A stretch of DNA of 64,000 bases, taken from assembly GCA_949752745.1 (NCBI GenBank), contig OX457025.1:50642098-50706097 (forward strand), written 5' to 3'. Origin of the DNA: Protula sp. h YS-2021. Taxonomy: Eukaryota > Annelida > Polychaeta > Sabellida > Serpulidae. A program made the translations under genes and the position numbers. The notes beneath the pieces were generated by a model, which was not told the origin of the DNA, ran no database searches, and saw nothing but the letters and a program-made list of their open reading frames with translations. Below are positions 1 through 11,008 of the stretch, one piece after another. Position 1 is the first letter of the stretch, and every line of letters begins with the position of its first letter.

Positions 1-185
1 CCCACTGCGTTCTGTTCCGGGCATGGCGGAAGAGGCGACCAATCGCAATTTGTTTTTAACTCTTCGTTTACTATTTCTTCATTCTTTCTTCTTTTTCTCC
101 CACTTGTTTCTTTAGCAAGTGCGTCCTAATATAATATACGCATCCTAGTTAGTGAGCGGGACGTTAAACAACAAACAAAGAGATA
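1..185 (+). repeat. Repeat family R1, copy 1 (5' truncated by window start)
   Basis: Matches the repeats at 6209-6425, 15811-15890 and 17546-17757: CACCCACTGCGTTCTGTTCC, then GAGGCGAC, a T/C-rich stretch, CACTTGTTTCTTTAGCAAG, and the tail GGGACGTTAAAC followed by CAAA-type repeats. It is non-coding. The A-rich tail suggests a SINE or other short retroposed repeat, but I see no RNA polymerase III box. Confidence 0.6.
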
Positions 186-1261
186 AACAAACAAACCTGA
201 TACTTTGTGAGAAATGGCTTGAGGATATTGGCAAGAAAAATGAGGAATTCCATTTTCGCTATCAGGAGAGTATCACCGATGGCAGGTTCCTTGATAACCT
301 GAATCATAAAAGTCATTGCGATTGTTGCGCAGTCATTTAAATGATTTATGTTTGATGTTTGATATGATTAATTGAATTATCAGGTAAAGTGAAATGTGTC
401 ACTATTTACGTTGCCACACTATTTATGTTAATTAGTTGGTGTCAAAAATGTTCAAGATTCAGTTGTGTGAGACTTTCTTTAAAATGTAAACAGTTCCTTC
501 TCTCTCCTTGGCACGATACTTTCAAGTTTATGGGTGGTGCGTGGTCTGGAATAAGAAAAAGGTGCGACAAAATTGGTAAGGCTCCAAATATTTGGTGCTT
601 GTGATTTAAGCAAGTTGTTTATTTATGAAATCATTAACGATTTAAGTCAAGATATAACAAGGTAAATTGATTTGTGATTTACAATTAGTGTTAAGATCAT
701 TCGTTAAAGTTTTTTTCAAACTTCTTCATTTTGAGCGTTTGTTTCACATACTTTACTATGTGAGACCAAACATATCTAGGTTTGTGGGTGACAGGTAAAT
801 CTTCAACCCGTCTTGTACCACAGAAATGCAACGGGAAGTCAGACGATCGTTTTAGGTTTGAAAGATTGGTTAAAGAACCAGTACATGGAAGTCAGCAGTT
901 TTTGAATTTCCCAGTTTGACTTTTTAAAAGCTGGAAACATGGCTCCTATTGAGTTTTGTTTCTAATTATCATATTTTTAACTAGTTACCACTAGCTTTTT
1001 TCTGATGGCATCAAGAATACACTACCCGTTTGCAGTGTGCCATTGAGCACATGGCGGCTAGAGGTCCCAATATTTATCAGAGACGGCATGCCAGCATCGT
1101 CGTTTCTAGAATCAATGAGAAGATCTCGTAGCTTTAGGTTCACGTTTGGCCAATATGAACCATTTTCCGGTTCTGTAGTTTGCTGATGCCCTGTTACAAA
1201 GAGCGCACTGGGTTAACAGCGGCGGTTTAGTCAATAAACTGGCTGCCTAAATACCGAATTA
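186..1261. other. Intronic sequence without recognised feature
   Basis: AT-rich DNA with short open frames only. I recognise no coding motif, repeat terminus or RNA gene here. Confidence 0.5.
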
Positions 1262-1690
1262 TCACTGTATCTTGTCTCCAATATCTAACTTAAATGTCCT
1301 TTTTTCTAATGGGAACAATTCGTTAAAAGATTCACTGAAACAGATCGAGTAGGACTGCTCTTTTTGTGGATGAGAATATAATGCGTCTTCGAATGCTGTT
1401 GCTAATCCAAACGTTATCATGTACCCTAATTGGGTTCTTGAGATACTGTATTTGGCGGCTATTTCATAATCAGAAAACATCTTTTTGAAAAGATCATAAA
1501 TATGGTTGTTTGACCGTCCAGGTGGATGGTCCATCAAAATCAATAGCCCACAAAATTTCCGCTTTTGGGGTGTCTTCATTCTTCATAAAGTGGTAGATTT
1601 GTTTGGTCGTGAATTTGACCCGAGTCAGCACCGTCGTTCGTCGAATTTCGGGGCAGGCTTGTGCTAGCTTAGGCACTACTTCTTCCACAA
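1262..1690 (-). pseudogene. hAT/ZBED-like transposase fragment, frameshifted
   Basis: Two overlapping minus-strand frames (1494-1688, then 1262-1579) together read like the N-terminal part of a transposon-derived protein common in animal genomes. The first ends with a KAEILWAI-type block. The second has LFKKMFSDYEIAAKY, then GYMITFGLATAFEDAL and a CFSESFNELF block, resembling the KAEILW..LF..MFPDSKIA..GYLI.YGLAP..LL..LLFDESLN series of hAT-like proteins. The frame changes between the two blocks, so it is a pseudogene. No start, catalytic end or TIR was found nearby. The family assignment rests on my memory of this motif order. Confidence 0.5.
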
Positions 1691-2080
1691 TTATGTTTTG
1701 CCTTTATGATGCAGTGATAAAAATGATTGTGGATGACTTATGAGAGCCCTATTGCTCAATTCAATTGCCTATGCGCACACCCTGAAATAGGGAATTCAGT
1801 TTTCACCCTCCACCGCTTCTGGCCACTGTTGAAATTGCAGTTTTTTAAGCCACGAATGCTTAACATACAATGTTTATCCATGATGTTAAAATACAGAATT
1901 ATTAATTCACAGAATAAATTCATACGCAATGTATTCTTCCACGATATTGGCACAAGCAGTGACAAATCCGGACACCTGGAAAATCGAGTAAGAAAATTAT
2001 TTTGCAATTTGAGGAAATAGGAAACAGGACTAGAAACTGAGCTTAATGATATCAAGATTACTTGACCCATTATGAGTATA

Positions 2081-2894
2081 CAGACGAAACCGGTTAATCG
2101 CATAGCCAATTTGCCAAGCCCTTTTATGCGTTTATCCGATATATGCCTATTTTTTCATTTGCGGTAGTTATCCCCGCCCCTCCTCATCCCCGCATTTGAG
2201 AAACTTTGATATCCAGTTCTTTTATTACTAATATTTTATCCGAGAGACTCAGGTCTTTTCGTTTTGATTTACTTTCTGCCATTTTGACGAATTAACCATA
2301 ATCGACACAGTTTCGGACTATAAATGGTAAAATTTCTTCTTGTTGAGTACGTAAATGACGACTTTGCGCTCACGGTTATCTGAGGCAACGTGAGATTAAG
2401 GGTTTCAGGCCATTATTTACTGAGAACTCGGGCAGGGTGGGGATTAGGAGTTGCAGGCCATTATCTAGCGTCAGCTAAGGCAGTGCGGGGATTAAGGATA
2501 AAGGTCAGTATCTAGTGAGAGCTGAGAGAGTGCGCTGATGAAGAGTTCGAGACTCACTGTTAACAACCGCGAATGGGGTTGGTAGAGGTACACAATGGGT
2601 CAAGCAAACAGAAAACAATGCATTAGATAAATAAACGAGGGGCAGCTCACTCCCTTAGTTTGCTTTAAGTGTGGCACTGTTTCGACAGTCGACCAGAATT
2701 ATGCAATTAACCGGTGTGCTTCCCGTTTTAACGTGAAAAAGCTATGCGTTTATCCTGTTTATGCGATTAAGCGGTATGCAATTATCCGGTTAAATTTCCA
2801 AAAGGCAGCATTGGAAATGGTTTGGGATTTGCGAATAATATGCAGTTAACCGATTTATGCGTTTAACCGGTATGCGATTAAGCAATTTCATCTG
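2081..2894. mobile_element. pogo/Tigger-like MITE with TA duplication
   Basis: Starts CAGACGAAACCGGTTAATCG and ends GCGATTAAGCAATTTCATCTG, which are imperfect inverted repeats, with TA directly outside each end (2079-2080, 2895-2896). The interior repeats variants of TTAACCGGT..TATGCGATTAA many times on both strands. The block 2740-2890 matches the reverse complement of 48530-48680, so the family has at least two copies here. CAG termini with a TA duplication fit the pogo/Tigger branch of Tc1/mariner. No transposase is visible in this copy. Confidence 0.65.
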
Positions 2895-3479
2895 TACTCA
2901 TTTCTAAAATAACACTTTTTCTAAGCTGAAGTCTTTCGATGGTAACACACAAAGTATAAAACAGTATAATTCGTTTGTCGTTTTTTCTTGAACTACATTC
3001 CACCGTGGAAATGAGTAACTCAACAGTTTTATCTGAGTCTTTACTTAACTCAAGAAATCATAATATATATAAGGTGGCAAAATTTATTTTGAATCATGTC
3101 ATACATTCATACAATCCAGCATGTTCGAAGGCGCTCAGGTTTTTAAACTTTGAGTTTGTGTATGAGAAATTAGTGTATCATTTTGTTTGCTATTAATGTG
3201 CCAGTGAAACCAAAAGACAAAGGTTGTGTTTACCTTAAATGGGGGATTAAGTATTAAGATTAAAAGGGGGTGATAAGAAAAGGGTGTTGCGGCATTTCAT
3301 TTGCAAAGCACATGGTATAAGTTCATTATTTCTTCATTGTGTTTTAGTGTAATATTTTCGTTTGTTTCTTTTTCGTTTTTTTTGTTTGATAGTACATTAG
3401 AACACACTAAATGTGGGGTCTGTAAAATCAATAAATAGATAGTACGTTGCATTGATGTTTTCTTGACAAAGTAAGTTTC
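2895..3479. other. Intronic sequence without recognised feature
   Basis: Short frames only; no motif or repeat recognised. Confidence 0.4.
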
Positions 3480-3605
3480 TTCCCATTTTCTTCCAACTTT
3501 CTTCCTTTTCTTCCCGGAAGAAAGGTATTTCTTCCCGTTTCTTCCCAGTTTCTTCCCTATTCCTTCCCAGGGAAGGGAAGAAATACCTTTCTTCCCGGAA
3601 GAAAA
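3480..3605. repeat. Pyrimidine-rich TTCTTCCC repeat with inverted arms
   Basis: Repeats of TTTCTTCCC. The arm around 3511-3537 (CTTCCCGGAAGAAAGG...) is followed at about 3573-3600 by its near-exact reverse complement, so the region can fold into a hairpin of about 27 bp. The minus-strand open frame here (GKKREE-type repeats) is a by-product of the low complexity. Confidence 0.6.
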
Positions 3606-4138
3606 GCAATCCTGATTCCACGGGGATAAGACTACATCAGATTTCTTTAGGTATGGTCTAACGCAATGGTTAAGCTTGATTTCAGTCCTGTTTAGATATG
3701 TGGACTATATCTAGAACGATAAGTTATTATATTTACAATTTTTAGTTATTAGGTCTGTCGTGTACACTGTGCAGGGGGTGAGTAAAAAGGAAACAGAAAA
3801 TGAGAGTGCAGGACAGTAGAAAGTAAAAAAGAGGGGGCTGAAAAAAGAATGTCCCATCAGCCGCCTGTTCTATTATACCTTGCAGGAACAGTCGCAGTGG
3901 ACTTATTCTAGCGGCCGTGGTTTTTTTTTTTATTATTTATTTTTTGCTAAGAACACAAAACCACCAACAAAAACAGCCTAGTAAACAGAATTTAACTCGT
4001 GATGTTCAAGTAAAACAGGGTCAATTTAAACTCCTATATCAACAAAATATTTCAATCACTGGACAAAAATATCTCCTACAGAGGGACACAAGACCCATAA
4101 ACTATGTCACTGTATCCTACTCACAGGCTTGCAAAATT
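3606..4138. other. Intronic sequence without recognised feature
   Basis: AT-rich, with a T-run near 3920. The short + frame at 3917-4141 has no recognisable motif. Confidence 0.4.
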
Positions 4139-4304
4139 TAAAAGGAAATCTTCCTGACCTTTTCCCTCACTGTTTTGAATCCCCTGACTTTTCCGTGACT
4201 TTTGGCAAAATGTTCAAATTTAGTTACTATTCCAGGTCTGGAAAACGTTTTTGTGATTTTCTCTGGCTTTCCCGAATTTTTCCTGGCCGTGGACACCCTG
4301 AGTA
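4139..4304 (-). mobile_element. Terminal fragment of a CAGGGTGTCC-type DNA transposon
   Basis: On the minus strand it begins CAGGGTGTCCACGGCCAGG and continues with GGAAAA, CCAGACCTGGAA and AAGTCACGGAAAAGTCAGGG. This pattern of 'CCTGGAAAA..CCTGGAA..GTCAGGG' is a widespread animal DNA-transposon terminus. Only one end is seen, and superfamily and target duplication are not decidable. Confidence 0.45.
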
Positions 4305-4876
4305 ACGCAGTAACTTTGATCAAAGAAGCATTGGAAATGTTATATTCCATTGTCCAAAGGGATAATTAGCGTGCTAATCTTGCTGATTGTATTACAGCTC
4401 ATTATAACTCATATTCTACATCAACGTCACAATTAGTGCTGAAATTTCTTCAAAAATGTCATGTTCGGAGTATCCGTTGTTTTGTTTTCAGAACTTACAT
4501 AATTTTCGGAACTGTTATCCCTATCGCTACAAGTATTATTGTTATCACTTGTATTTGAGTCTATTTGTTCAACATCAGAATTTGAAAAACTTTTACACTC
4601 TTTTATAATGTTTCCTCAAACTGTGTAACTCTATTTCTCCACTTTGTAGTTGCAGACATTTTTCTGAGTATTACCTAAAATAATACCAAAAAAATGGTTT
4701 AAAATGTAAGCAATAATTAAATATTGGTAATTAAATGAATAACCCAAACTGCACATTAACTGAAGTGCCTAATTTAAGGCTGAATATAGTTAAATCTGTT
4801 TGAAAAATTATTTGTACCAGTTGAAAAATCATTCTTAAAATCATGGCTAATAACAGAGATCGAGCGAAAAATTGCG

Positions 4877-5110
4877 TCAGATTTGGTTACATGTACAAGC
4901 TTTTTTTGTTTCGTTTTTCCTCACTGAAACAGGGAGTAGGTAGCTTACTCTTTGTTGATGATTTCGCAATAATATGAACCTAATACAGCGACGCTTGCAG
5001 CAAAACATACACTGACTGGGAACATGGGCTAGCCAAAAGAGTTTCCATTCATTTTTGCAATAAACGCAAACAACACGACGACCCCTTTCTATATTTCTGG
5101 TATTCAAATA
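4877..5110 (-). pseudogene. Possible piggyBac C-terminal zinc-ribbon remnant
   Basis: A minus-strand frame contains GRRVVCVYCKNEWK, a spacer, then SQCMFCCKRRCIRF..NH. The spacing C-x2-C..C-x2-C..C..NH resembles the cysteine-rich C-terminus of piggyBac transposases. There is no DDD domain, no neighbouring transposase and no TTAA-bounded ends that I can see. The call is weak; chance or another cysteine-rich domain is possible. Confidence 0.25.
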
Positions 5111-5189
5111 CCTGTTATTCAACTTGGGGTTTACTTTTTGACTCCAAACGAAAATGTAAAAAAAAACATTCAACCTTCTAAGTGAAACC

Positions 5190-6205
5190 GGCTCAGATCG
5201 GGATATGCTTTACCGAGCCTTGATACGGTCTAGATTACACTATGGCAGCATTGTGTATGGATCAGCAAGACCTTCATACTTAAAACTGCTAGACCCGATA
5301 CAATATTTACGACTGTGTCTAAGTGCTTTTAGAACATCACGAGCAGAAAGCATGCATGTGCAGGCAAATGAGCCTCTTATTAAACTCGCCATTTAGTGCG
5401 CAACAAAGCTTTATGCATTACCACAGAGTCAGTTGCAAAACACAGAATACCAAAACTATCAAAGTGAAAACTCATCAAGCCTGTAGTAACAAAGAACCTC
5501 TTTCAGTCTGTGGAAAGGAAACAACTAGCCCCTTTCTATTTCGATCAAACTTTGCAGAGCTCAAAGAAGAATTTAAGACTATCACTTCGCCCACGCCTAC
5601 GGCTCAAAGATCGACGACAAATCGGCTGAGTCGACATATTGTAACTGAAAAAAAACTTATATCCATCCTGCGATCAATAGAGAACCTACAAATATAAAAC
5701 CCTCTAATCAGTGACCTTCTGCAAAGGCATAGCGATGCGATCGAAGCTGGCAAAGGCACAGTGTTCTGCTTTATCCCAAGTCACGTGGGAATCCGAGAAA
5801 ACGAGAAAGCCGACAAAGCTGCAAAAGGGGCTCTAACCGATTAATATATTGATATGCTCATACCAGCCCCCGATTTTAAATACCATATCACAAGACACAC
5901 AAAAAAGACGAACAAAAACCGTCGTCGCTAAATAGTGTACGGGATGAAATCGTTTTTCACAGAGCCACAATATAACATACATATATCATCCAGAAACACC
6001 TTGAAGACGAAACACCGCCGAGTGCGTTGGGTGTCATTTCGTTGATCTTGCTTTTAAAAGACATAATTCTGTATCATTACTTTTAAGCCTTAGACATGGC
6101 AAAATTTTAGAGATTTTAGTATTTATAAGATTTTAAATCAAATACTGTTACTGACACAATATGACCCGGTAAAGGTAGTCCGTGTCGTTAAGCAATTGAT
6201 CTACT
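5190..6205 (+). pseudogene. I-clade LINE 3' fragment: end of RT, end of RNase H, 3' UTR
   Basis: The frame at 5205-5396 carries the C-terminal reverse-transcriptase block RLHYGSIVYGSARPSYLK..LRLCLSAFRTS..ANEPL, typical of I/Nimb-type LINEs. After decayed sequence, 5740-5843 reads AGKGTVFCFIPSHVGIRENE then KADKAAKGAL, the C-terminal part of a RNase H domain. The N-terminal half of RNase H is missing between about 5697 and 5715. The 3' UTR ends with TGACACAATATGACCCGGTA and GTGTCGTTAAG, a tail shared with copies near 7.1, 16.5, 16.8, 47.9 and 52.0 kb. Stops throughout; not functional. Confidence 0.8.
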
Positions 6206-6208
6206 TAA

Positions 6209-6425
6209 CTTCCCCCTGTGGGGTGGAGGGAATCTTAAGAATACACCCACTGCGTTCTGTTACGTGCATGGTGCAAGAGGCGACTAATCGGAATTTCTTT
6301 CTTTCTAACTCTTCTTTTACTACTTGTTCATTCTTTCTTCTTTTTCTCCCACTTGTTTCTTTAGCAAATGCGTCCTAATATACGCATCCTAGTTGGTGAA
6401 CGGGACGTTAAATACCAAGCAAACA
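6209..6425 (+). repeat. Repeat family R1, copy 2
   Basis: Begins with the hairpin-forming TTCCCCCTGTGGGGTGGAGG, continues ACACCCACTGCGTTCTGTTA and GAGGCGACTAATCGG, and ends GGGACGTTAAATACCAAGCA plus CAAACAAA. It directly abuts the LINE tail that precedes it. Confidence 0.65.
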
Positions 6426-7074
6426 AACCAGAACAGTTTGCATGCAGTTTGTAACAGATCAAAACTAACTAAATATCCATCCATCTATTCAACCAATCAA
6501 CCAACTAACCAACCCTCTGACTCGTTTTTCCTCTAATTTTAGCACTAATCGTTTCGAATTTAGTACTTTTTATCCCTTTAGCGATAGAGGACATCCGAAG
6601 CAAACAAAGAAATTGTTATCTCAATGGTGACCATTACCCACTGGCTAAAATTTACGTATTCTCCAAGTAGATTCAAACTGACCGTGAACAACTTTTAGTA
6701 CTGCCTAAACTATACTGTGCCATGCATATTAAGCGGAAATGAGTGGAAATGGCCTAGCAGTAATGAGATATATAAACAGGGCAAGGACTATGCAGCTTGA
6801 AAAATATCATTATTTTACCGATTCCAACACACAGTTTTGATAGGTTGGGATTTTGAATGACAATATGAATATCTCACAGCTCAGTCCAGAGCACAACCAG
6901 GAAATTTGTCTTTACTTTCCCTTTTTGCTTAGTTAGTCAACCAATAATACATATGACGCCCAGCTATGCCAATTAATTGCTGTAAACATATAGTTTAATT
7001 CTTAATAAATTATAGTGAGTTTAAAAGCACCTGTTACCGCTTAGTTAGTCATGGATTAGATAAAATGATAGTAT
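6426..7074. other. Intronic sequence without recognised feature
   Basis: AT-rich; no motif recognised. Confidence 0.4.
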
Positions 7075-7243
7075 TGTTTTCTGGTCAGTCACTGAACTGT
7101 ATTGACAAAATGTAACCCGCTCAGGGCCGGCCGTGTGGTTAAACTATGATATTATTATTTTCTAGTCAGTCATTGATATTTACTGACACAATGTAACCCG
7201 CTAAAGGTCAGGCCTGTCGTTCAACAACTCATGTAACTAACTC
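7075..7243 (+). repeat. Two tandem LINE 3' tails
   Basis: Two successive copies of the I-clade LINE 3' tail: TTTTCTGGTCAGTCA, TGACAAAATGTAACCCGCTC, CCGTGTGGTTAAAC, then TTTTCTAGTCAGTCATTGA, TGACACAATGTAACCCGCTA and CCTGTCGTTCAAC. The doubling suggests template jumping or an internal duplication of the tail. Confidence 0.55.
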
Positions 7244-7246
7244 CAA

Positions 7247-7513
7247 TCAGAAAAAACCACTCGGATGTTTGCACTGAATATTCTTGTTTTCGTTGATCAT
7301 AGTGAACAACGCCAAATTCACATTTACCCATCGATACTCATCTGAAGGCATGTCTTGTGCCTTCCAAAATAAATTACGGTATCGGACTGAATGGCCAACA
7401 TAGCATATAGGAGACGTTCTGTATTTGGCTGGGACACATGCGAGAAATACACAGGCACAATCATTGAACGAACTGATCCTAAGCTGCAGTTCGTTCAATA
7501 CGAGAAAGCACAA
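7247..7513 (-). other. Unassigned minus-strand open frame
   Basis: An 88-codon frame with mixed, coding-like composition (for example VRYRNLFWKAQDMPSDEYRW and CKHPSGFF at its end). I do not recognise it. It lies between LINE tails and a tandem-array element and is probably a transposon remnant or chance. The upstream end is not defined. Confidence 0.2.
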
Positions 7514-7639
7514 ATTCTTGGGTGTCTACTTTCGACCTAATATGCACTTGGTACATGATTCGCAAAATCTCATGCAAAAGCTCTTTCAACTCATTTAGTC
7601 ATTTGAAAAGTAACAATTGTTCCTTAGGTAGGCCTCATG

Positions 7640-8262
7640 AAAAGTTACTGTTTTTGGCGATCTGCCAAAAATTGGCTAAATAGGGGGAATTTAAAATTTT
7701 TTGAACAATTTTGATCAGATTTTCTTCAAATTTTATACGAATGTTCCCTAACATAGTCCTCCCTTGAAAATTTACTTTTCGTGGCGATCCCCCTAAAATT
7801 GGCCAAATTGGGGGCATTTTAATTTTTTGCTGCCTAATTTTCAAAATTCTTCTTCTCCCACAATTTTGATCGGATTCCTTTCCAATTTTGTACGATTGTT
7901 CTCTAGGCAGGCCTATCTTTAAAATTTACTCTTTTTGGCGAACTGCCAAAACGTGGCCAAATTGGGGACATTTGTCATTTTATGGTTGCCAATTTTTAAA
8001 ATGCTTTTTTTCACACAATTTTGATCAGATTTTCTTCAAATTTTGCACGATTATTCTCTAAGTAGTCCTTTTTTGAAAAATTACTCATTTTGGCGATCCG
8101 CCAAAAATTTGGCCATATGAGGGGTATTTTTTATTTATTGGCGTTTAATTTTGAAAATGCTTCTTTTCCCACAATTTTTATTGAATTCCTTTCCACTTTT
8201 GAACGATTCTTCTCCAGTTAGACCCCTCTTGAAAAATTAATTTTTTGGGAGATCTGATCTGA
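7640..8262 (+). repeat. 156-bp tandem array, about 4 copies
   Basis: Monomers contain CACAATTTTGATCGGATTCC, then GTACGATTGTTCTCTAG, TTTTGGCGATCCGCCAAAAA and TTGGCC. Matching positions recur at intervals of about 156 bp. It is related to the large array at 11521-14500. Confidence 0.75.
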
Positions 8263-9010
8263 ACTTCTAAGTTGAATAAACACACGCATTGGTCCGAGAT
8301 ACGGACCGCGCATCGACTCAAGTTTGGGAAACATGCGCACTGGTTCGAAATCGAACCGCGCATCAACGCAAGCTAAATAAATGTGCGCACTGGTCACAAA
8401 TGCAAACCGCGCGTTAATGCAAGTTAAATAAACATGCGTAGTGGTCCGAAATAATAACCGCGCATCAACGCAAATTAAATAAACATGCGCACTGGTCTAA
8501 AATAAGAAACTCTGTTCAACGCAAATTAAATAAACATGCACAGTGGTCCGAAATGTCAACAATTTATCAATGCAAGCGAAATAAATATGCGCACTTGTCC
8601 GAATTGCGAACCACTTACCAATGGAAGTTGAATATACATGCGCACTGGTCCGAAATGAGAACTGCGTATCGACGCAAGTTAAATAAACAGGCGCACTGGT
8701 CTAAGTAACAGTCGCGCATCAGTGCAAATTAAATAAATATGCGCACTGGTCAGAAAAGTCAAAGGCGCATCGACACAAGCTAAACAAACATGCGCAGTGG
8801 TCCGAAATGCGAACGGCATATCCAGGTAAGTTGAATAAACATGCTCACTGGTCTGAAATGCGAGCCGCGCATCAACGCAAGTTAAGTAAACATGCGCAGC
8901 AATGCATATTAAATAAACACGCGCACTGGTTCGCTATGCGAACCGCACATGAACATAAGCTAAATAAACATGCACACTGGTCGGAAATGCAAACCCCGCA
9001 AAGTAATACA
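8263..9010. repeat. 51-bp minisatellite, about 14 copies
   Basis: Unit built from AAATAAACATGCGCACTGGT, CCGAAATGCGAACCG and CGCATCAACGCAAGTT; repeat interval 51 bp with scattered substitutions. It is richer in CpG than its surroundings. Because 51 is a multiple of three, both strands contain long open frames (for example CAVRISDQCACLFNLRR on the minus strand). These are side effects of the period, not evidence for a protein. A homologous array lies at 43233-44160. Confidence 0.85.
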
Positions 9011-9400
9011 TTCCAAAACATTAAAACTTAAGTAGTGATGTTTTAGACGCGGCGTTTTCTTCTTTTCAGAGGGTACATGTGTTTGGTCGTTTCTGATCGT
9101 TTCTGCTGTTTGAACTAATTGTGTATGGCCGACAGTACATGTCAACAGTACTCGTGTGGATACAATTTCGATACGCACATCAACGCAAATTAAATAATCA
9201 TGCGCACTTGTCGGAAATGCAAACCCCGCAAAATAATACATTCCAAAACATTAAAACTTAAGTAGTGATGTTTGAGACGCGGCGTTTTCTTCTTTTCAGA
9301 GGGTACATGTGTTTGGTCGTTTCTGCTGTTTGAACTAATTGTGTATGGCCGACAGTACATGTCAACAGTACACGTGTGGATACAATTTCGATACGTTGTT
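8970..9400 (+). repeat. Direct duplication of about 230 bp
   Basis: AAACCCCGCAAAGTAATACA through GTGGATACAATTTCGATACG occurs at about 8990-9175 and again at about 9220-9396 with few differences. One 51-bp minisatellite unit sits between the copies, so the duplication includes the array edge. Confidence 0.8.
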
Positions 9401-9601
9401 CAAAGTTATTTTTCTGGGAAACAAATCTTTGCATATATTTATCGGTCTGTGTTCGGGTCCGTTGCTAAATTAATTATTTAGCTAGCTCATTGCCATCTCG
9501 TCTTTTGAAGTCCAATTTTTCAGGAAAACTCCCTTGTTCATGCACGCTGAATTTGGTCATCCCTTTTTGTAAGCTGGGGCTTTGTCCTTGGACAGACTTG
9601 T

Positions 9602-9690
9602 ACAGTGTGACTACCACTTTTGGCAACCAGACAAGCTTATTCATAGATTCACTAGATCTCGGCTGGTCACTGTATCCCTGGACATTCTTG
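9602..9690 (+). repeat. Second array-element 3' terminus
   Basis: Contains TCTCGGCTGGTCACTGTATC, CCTGGACATT and CTTGT, the same signature as the ends at 15163 and 61585. It is probably the end of another, older array element in which element A is nested or to which it is joined. Confidence 0.5.
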
Positions 9691-10139
9691 TTTCCAGTCA
9701 GATATTTTTTTTCTGTATTTTCACTTTTATTTTCATAAATGCAAATGATGTTGTTTTAACACCTTTCTATTTCGTTTCTCCTCCCTTCCTTTCCTGAGAA
9801 AATTGACCTTTCGGATTGCTGCTTTTAATCTTGTTTTATAGTATAATTTTACACAAAAAATCATTTTATGTTTACAATTATTGTCACAAAAGAGATATTG
9901 AAATTTATCCAAGAAACATTTAGATGATTCCATTAACCGCGGAAAATTTTTGCACATGTGAATGCCATTAGGCAACTGATATGCAAAATTTTATTTCATA
10001 TTTTCCACGAAACTGACAAATTGCTGTTTTGAAGTACTAGAGCACTTTCTTCACAATACTTTTTCGTTTTTAGAAATGTGTGTAATTTGTTATTGTCTGG
10101 GAATGTAGGAAGAATTAATTTTACTCTACATTTAAAGTA
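9691..10139. other. Intronic sequence without recognised feature
   Basis: AT-rich; the minus frame at 9733-9975 has no motif I recognise. Confidence 0.35.
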
Positions 10140-10925
10140 ACCACCGGTGTAGGCATGAACACAAGTCGTCATTTTGGTAACTTTTTACCGATTTGAAAAA
10201 TAATACGACGTTGAACAACTTCGATATATAGATTTTCACTGCGCAAGGTAGCATATGCCTAGGATAAATAGTTTCGGAGAAATCGCGTGGAAAGCACCCA
10301 AATCTTACACTGCAGTTATGTCAAGAAATCACAATTTTTGACAAGTCACCATTTTGGTAACATTTGGCCGATTTGAAAAATAACACGACGTTGCACAACT
10401 TCAATATATATATATATATATAATATATATATTACTGTACAAGGTTGCATATGCCTACGATTAATAGAACTCGTGTGGAAACCACCTACGTCTTACATTA
10501 GAGTTATCTAATAAAATGTCAAGTTTTGACAAGTCGCCATTTTTTGCAATTCTTGGCTGATTTGAAAAATAATACGACGTTGCACAACTTCATTATATAC
10601 ATTTTCACTGTCTAAGGTAGCATATGCCTAGATTTAATAGTTTCGGAGATCTAACGTGGAAAGCACCCAAGTCTTTCATTGTAGTTATTTCAAAATATCA
10701 CAATTTTTGACAAGTCGCCGTTTTGACAATTTTGGCCGATTTGAAAAATAACACGACGTTAAACAATTTTGGTATATATATTTTCACTGTGCAAGGTTAC
10801 ATATGCCTAGGGTAAATTTGCGTGGAAACAAAACAACATCCAAAGTATGACACACGAACGGACGGCGAGGCGGACAGAGGGCAGTCCTATAGACTCCCAG
10901 GCTCGCCCAGTAGGGGTCTAACAAG
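10140..10925. repeat. Four-copy array of about 180-bp repeats with GC-rich end
   Basis: CCGATTTGAAAAATAACACG followed by ACGTTGCACAACTTC and GGTAGCATATGCCTAG recurs with GACGTT at about 10207, 10387, 10575 and 10755. An (AT)n run lies in the second copy. The array ends in the GC-rich segment ACGGACGGCGAGGCGGAC, then ATAGACTCCCAGGCTCGCCC and AGTAGGGGTCTAAC, reminiscent of ends of tandem-repeat-bearing mollusc elements. Element boundaries are not certain. Confidence 0.65.
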
Positions 10926-11008
10926 CTTTTAATGGTTATTCTCCACCCAACAATACATGGAACTTGCTTACCATTCGTGATAGTGACCTGCAGTAAAAAC
11001 TTTAGACC

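Larger units (their letters stand above)
7620..9601 (+). mobile_element. Composite array element A (156-bp array + 51-bp minisatellite + unique 3' end)
   Basis: Three parts in order: about four copies of a 156-bp monomer (7640-8262), a 51-bp minisatellite (8263-9010), and a unique 3' part ending TTTGTCCTTGGACAGACTTG-T. The same order and the same 3' part (TTTTCTGGGAAA, ATTTATCGGTCT, GCTAAATTAATTATT, TGTCCTTGGACA) recur at 41820-44421. The terminal hairpin TGTCC-TTGGACA followed by CTTGT is shared with other array elements here. Non-autonomous; a Helitron2/pearl-like identity is inferred. The 5' end is not clear. Confidence 0.6.

Noticed and set aside
1727..2020. Upstream TTLL12 exon, from the string HRFWPLLKLQ
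   Set aside because: Vague likeness to the RYW..LL.KL block only; no usable splice donor after it and no further match.
8263..9010. CRISPR array
   Set aside because: Units are contiguous, without unique spacers, all positions diverge, and the DNA is from an animal genome. It is a minisatellite.
8178..9031. Open frames of 60-75 codons through the 51-bp repeats, and similar frames at 43123-44126, as repeat proteins
   Set aside because: The period is a multiple of three, so stops are excluded or repeated together. Frames exist on both strands with no start context, domain or neighbour support.
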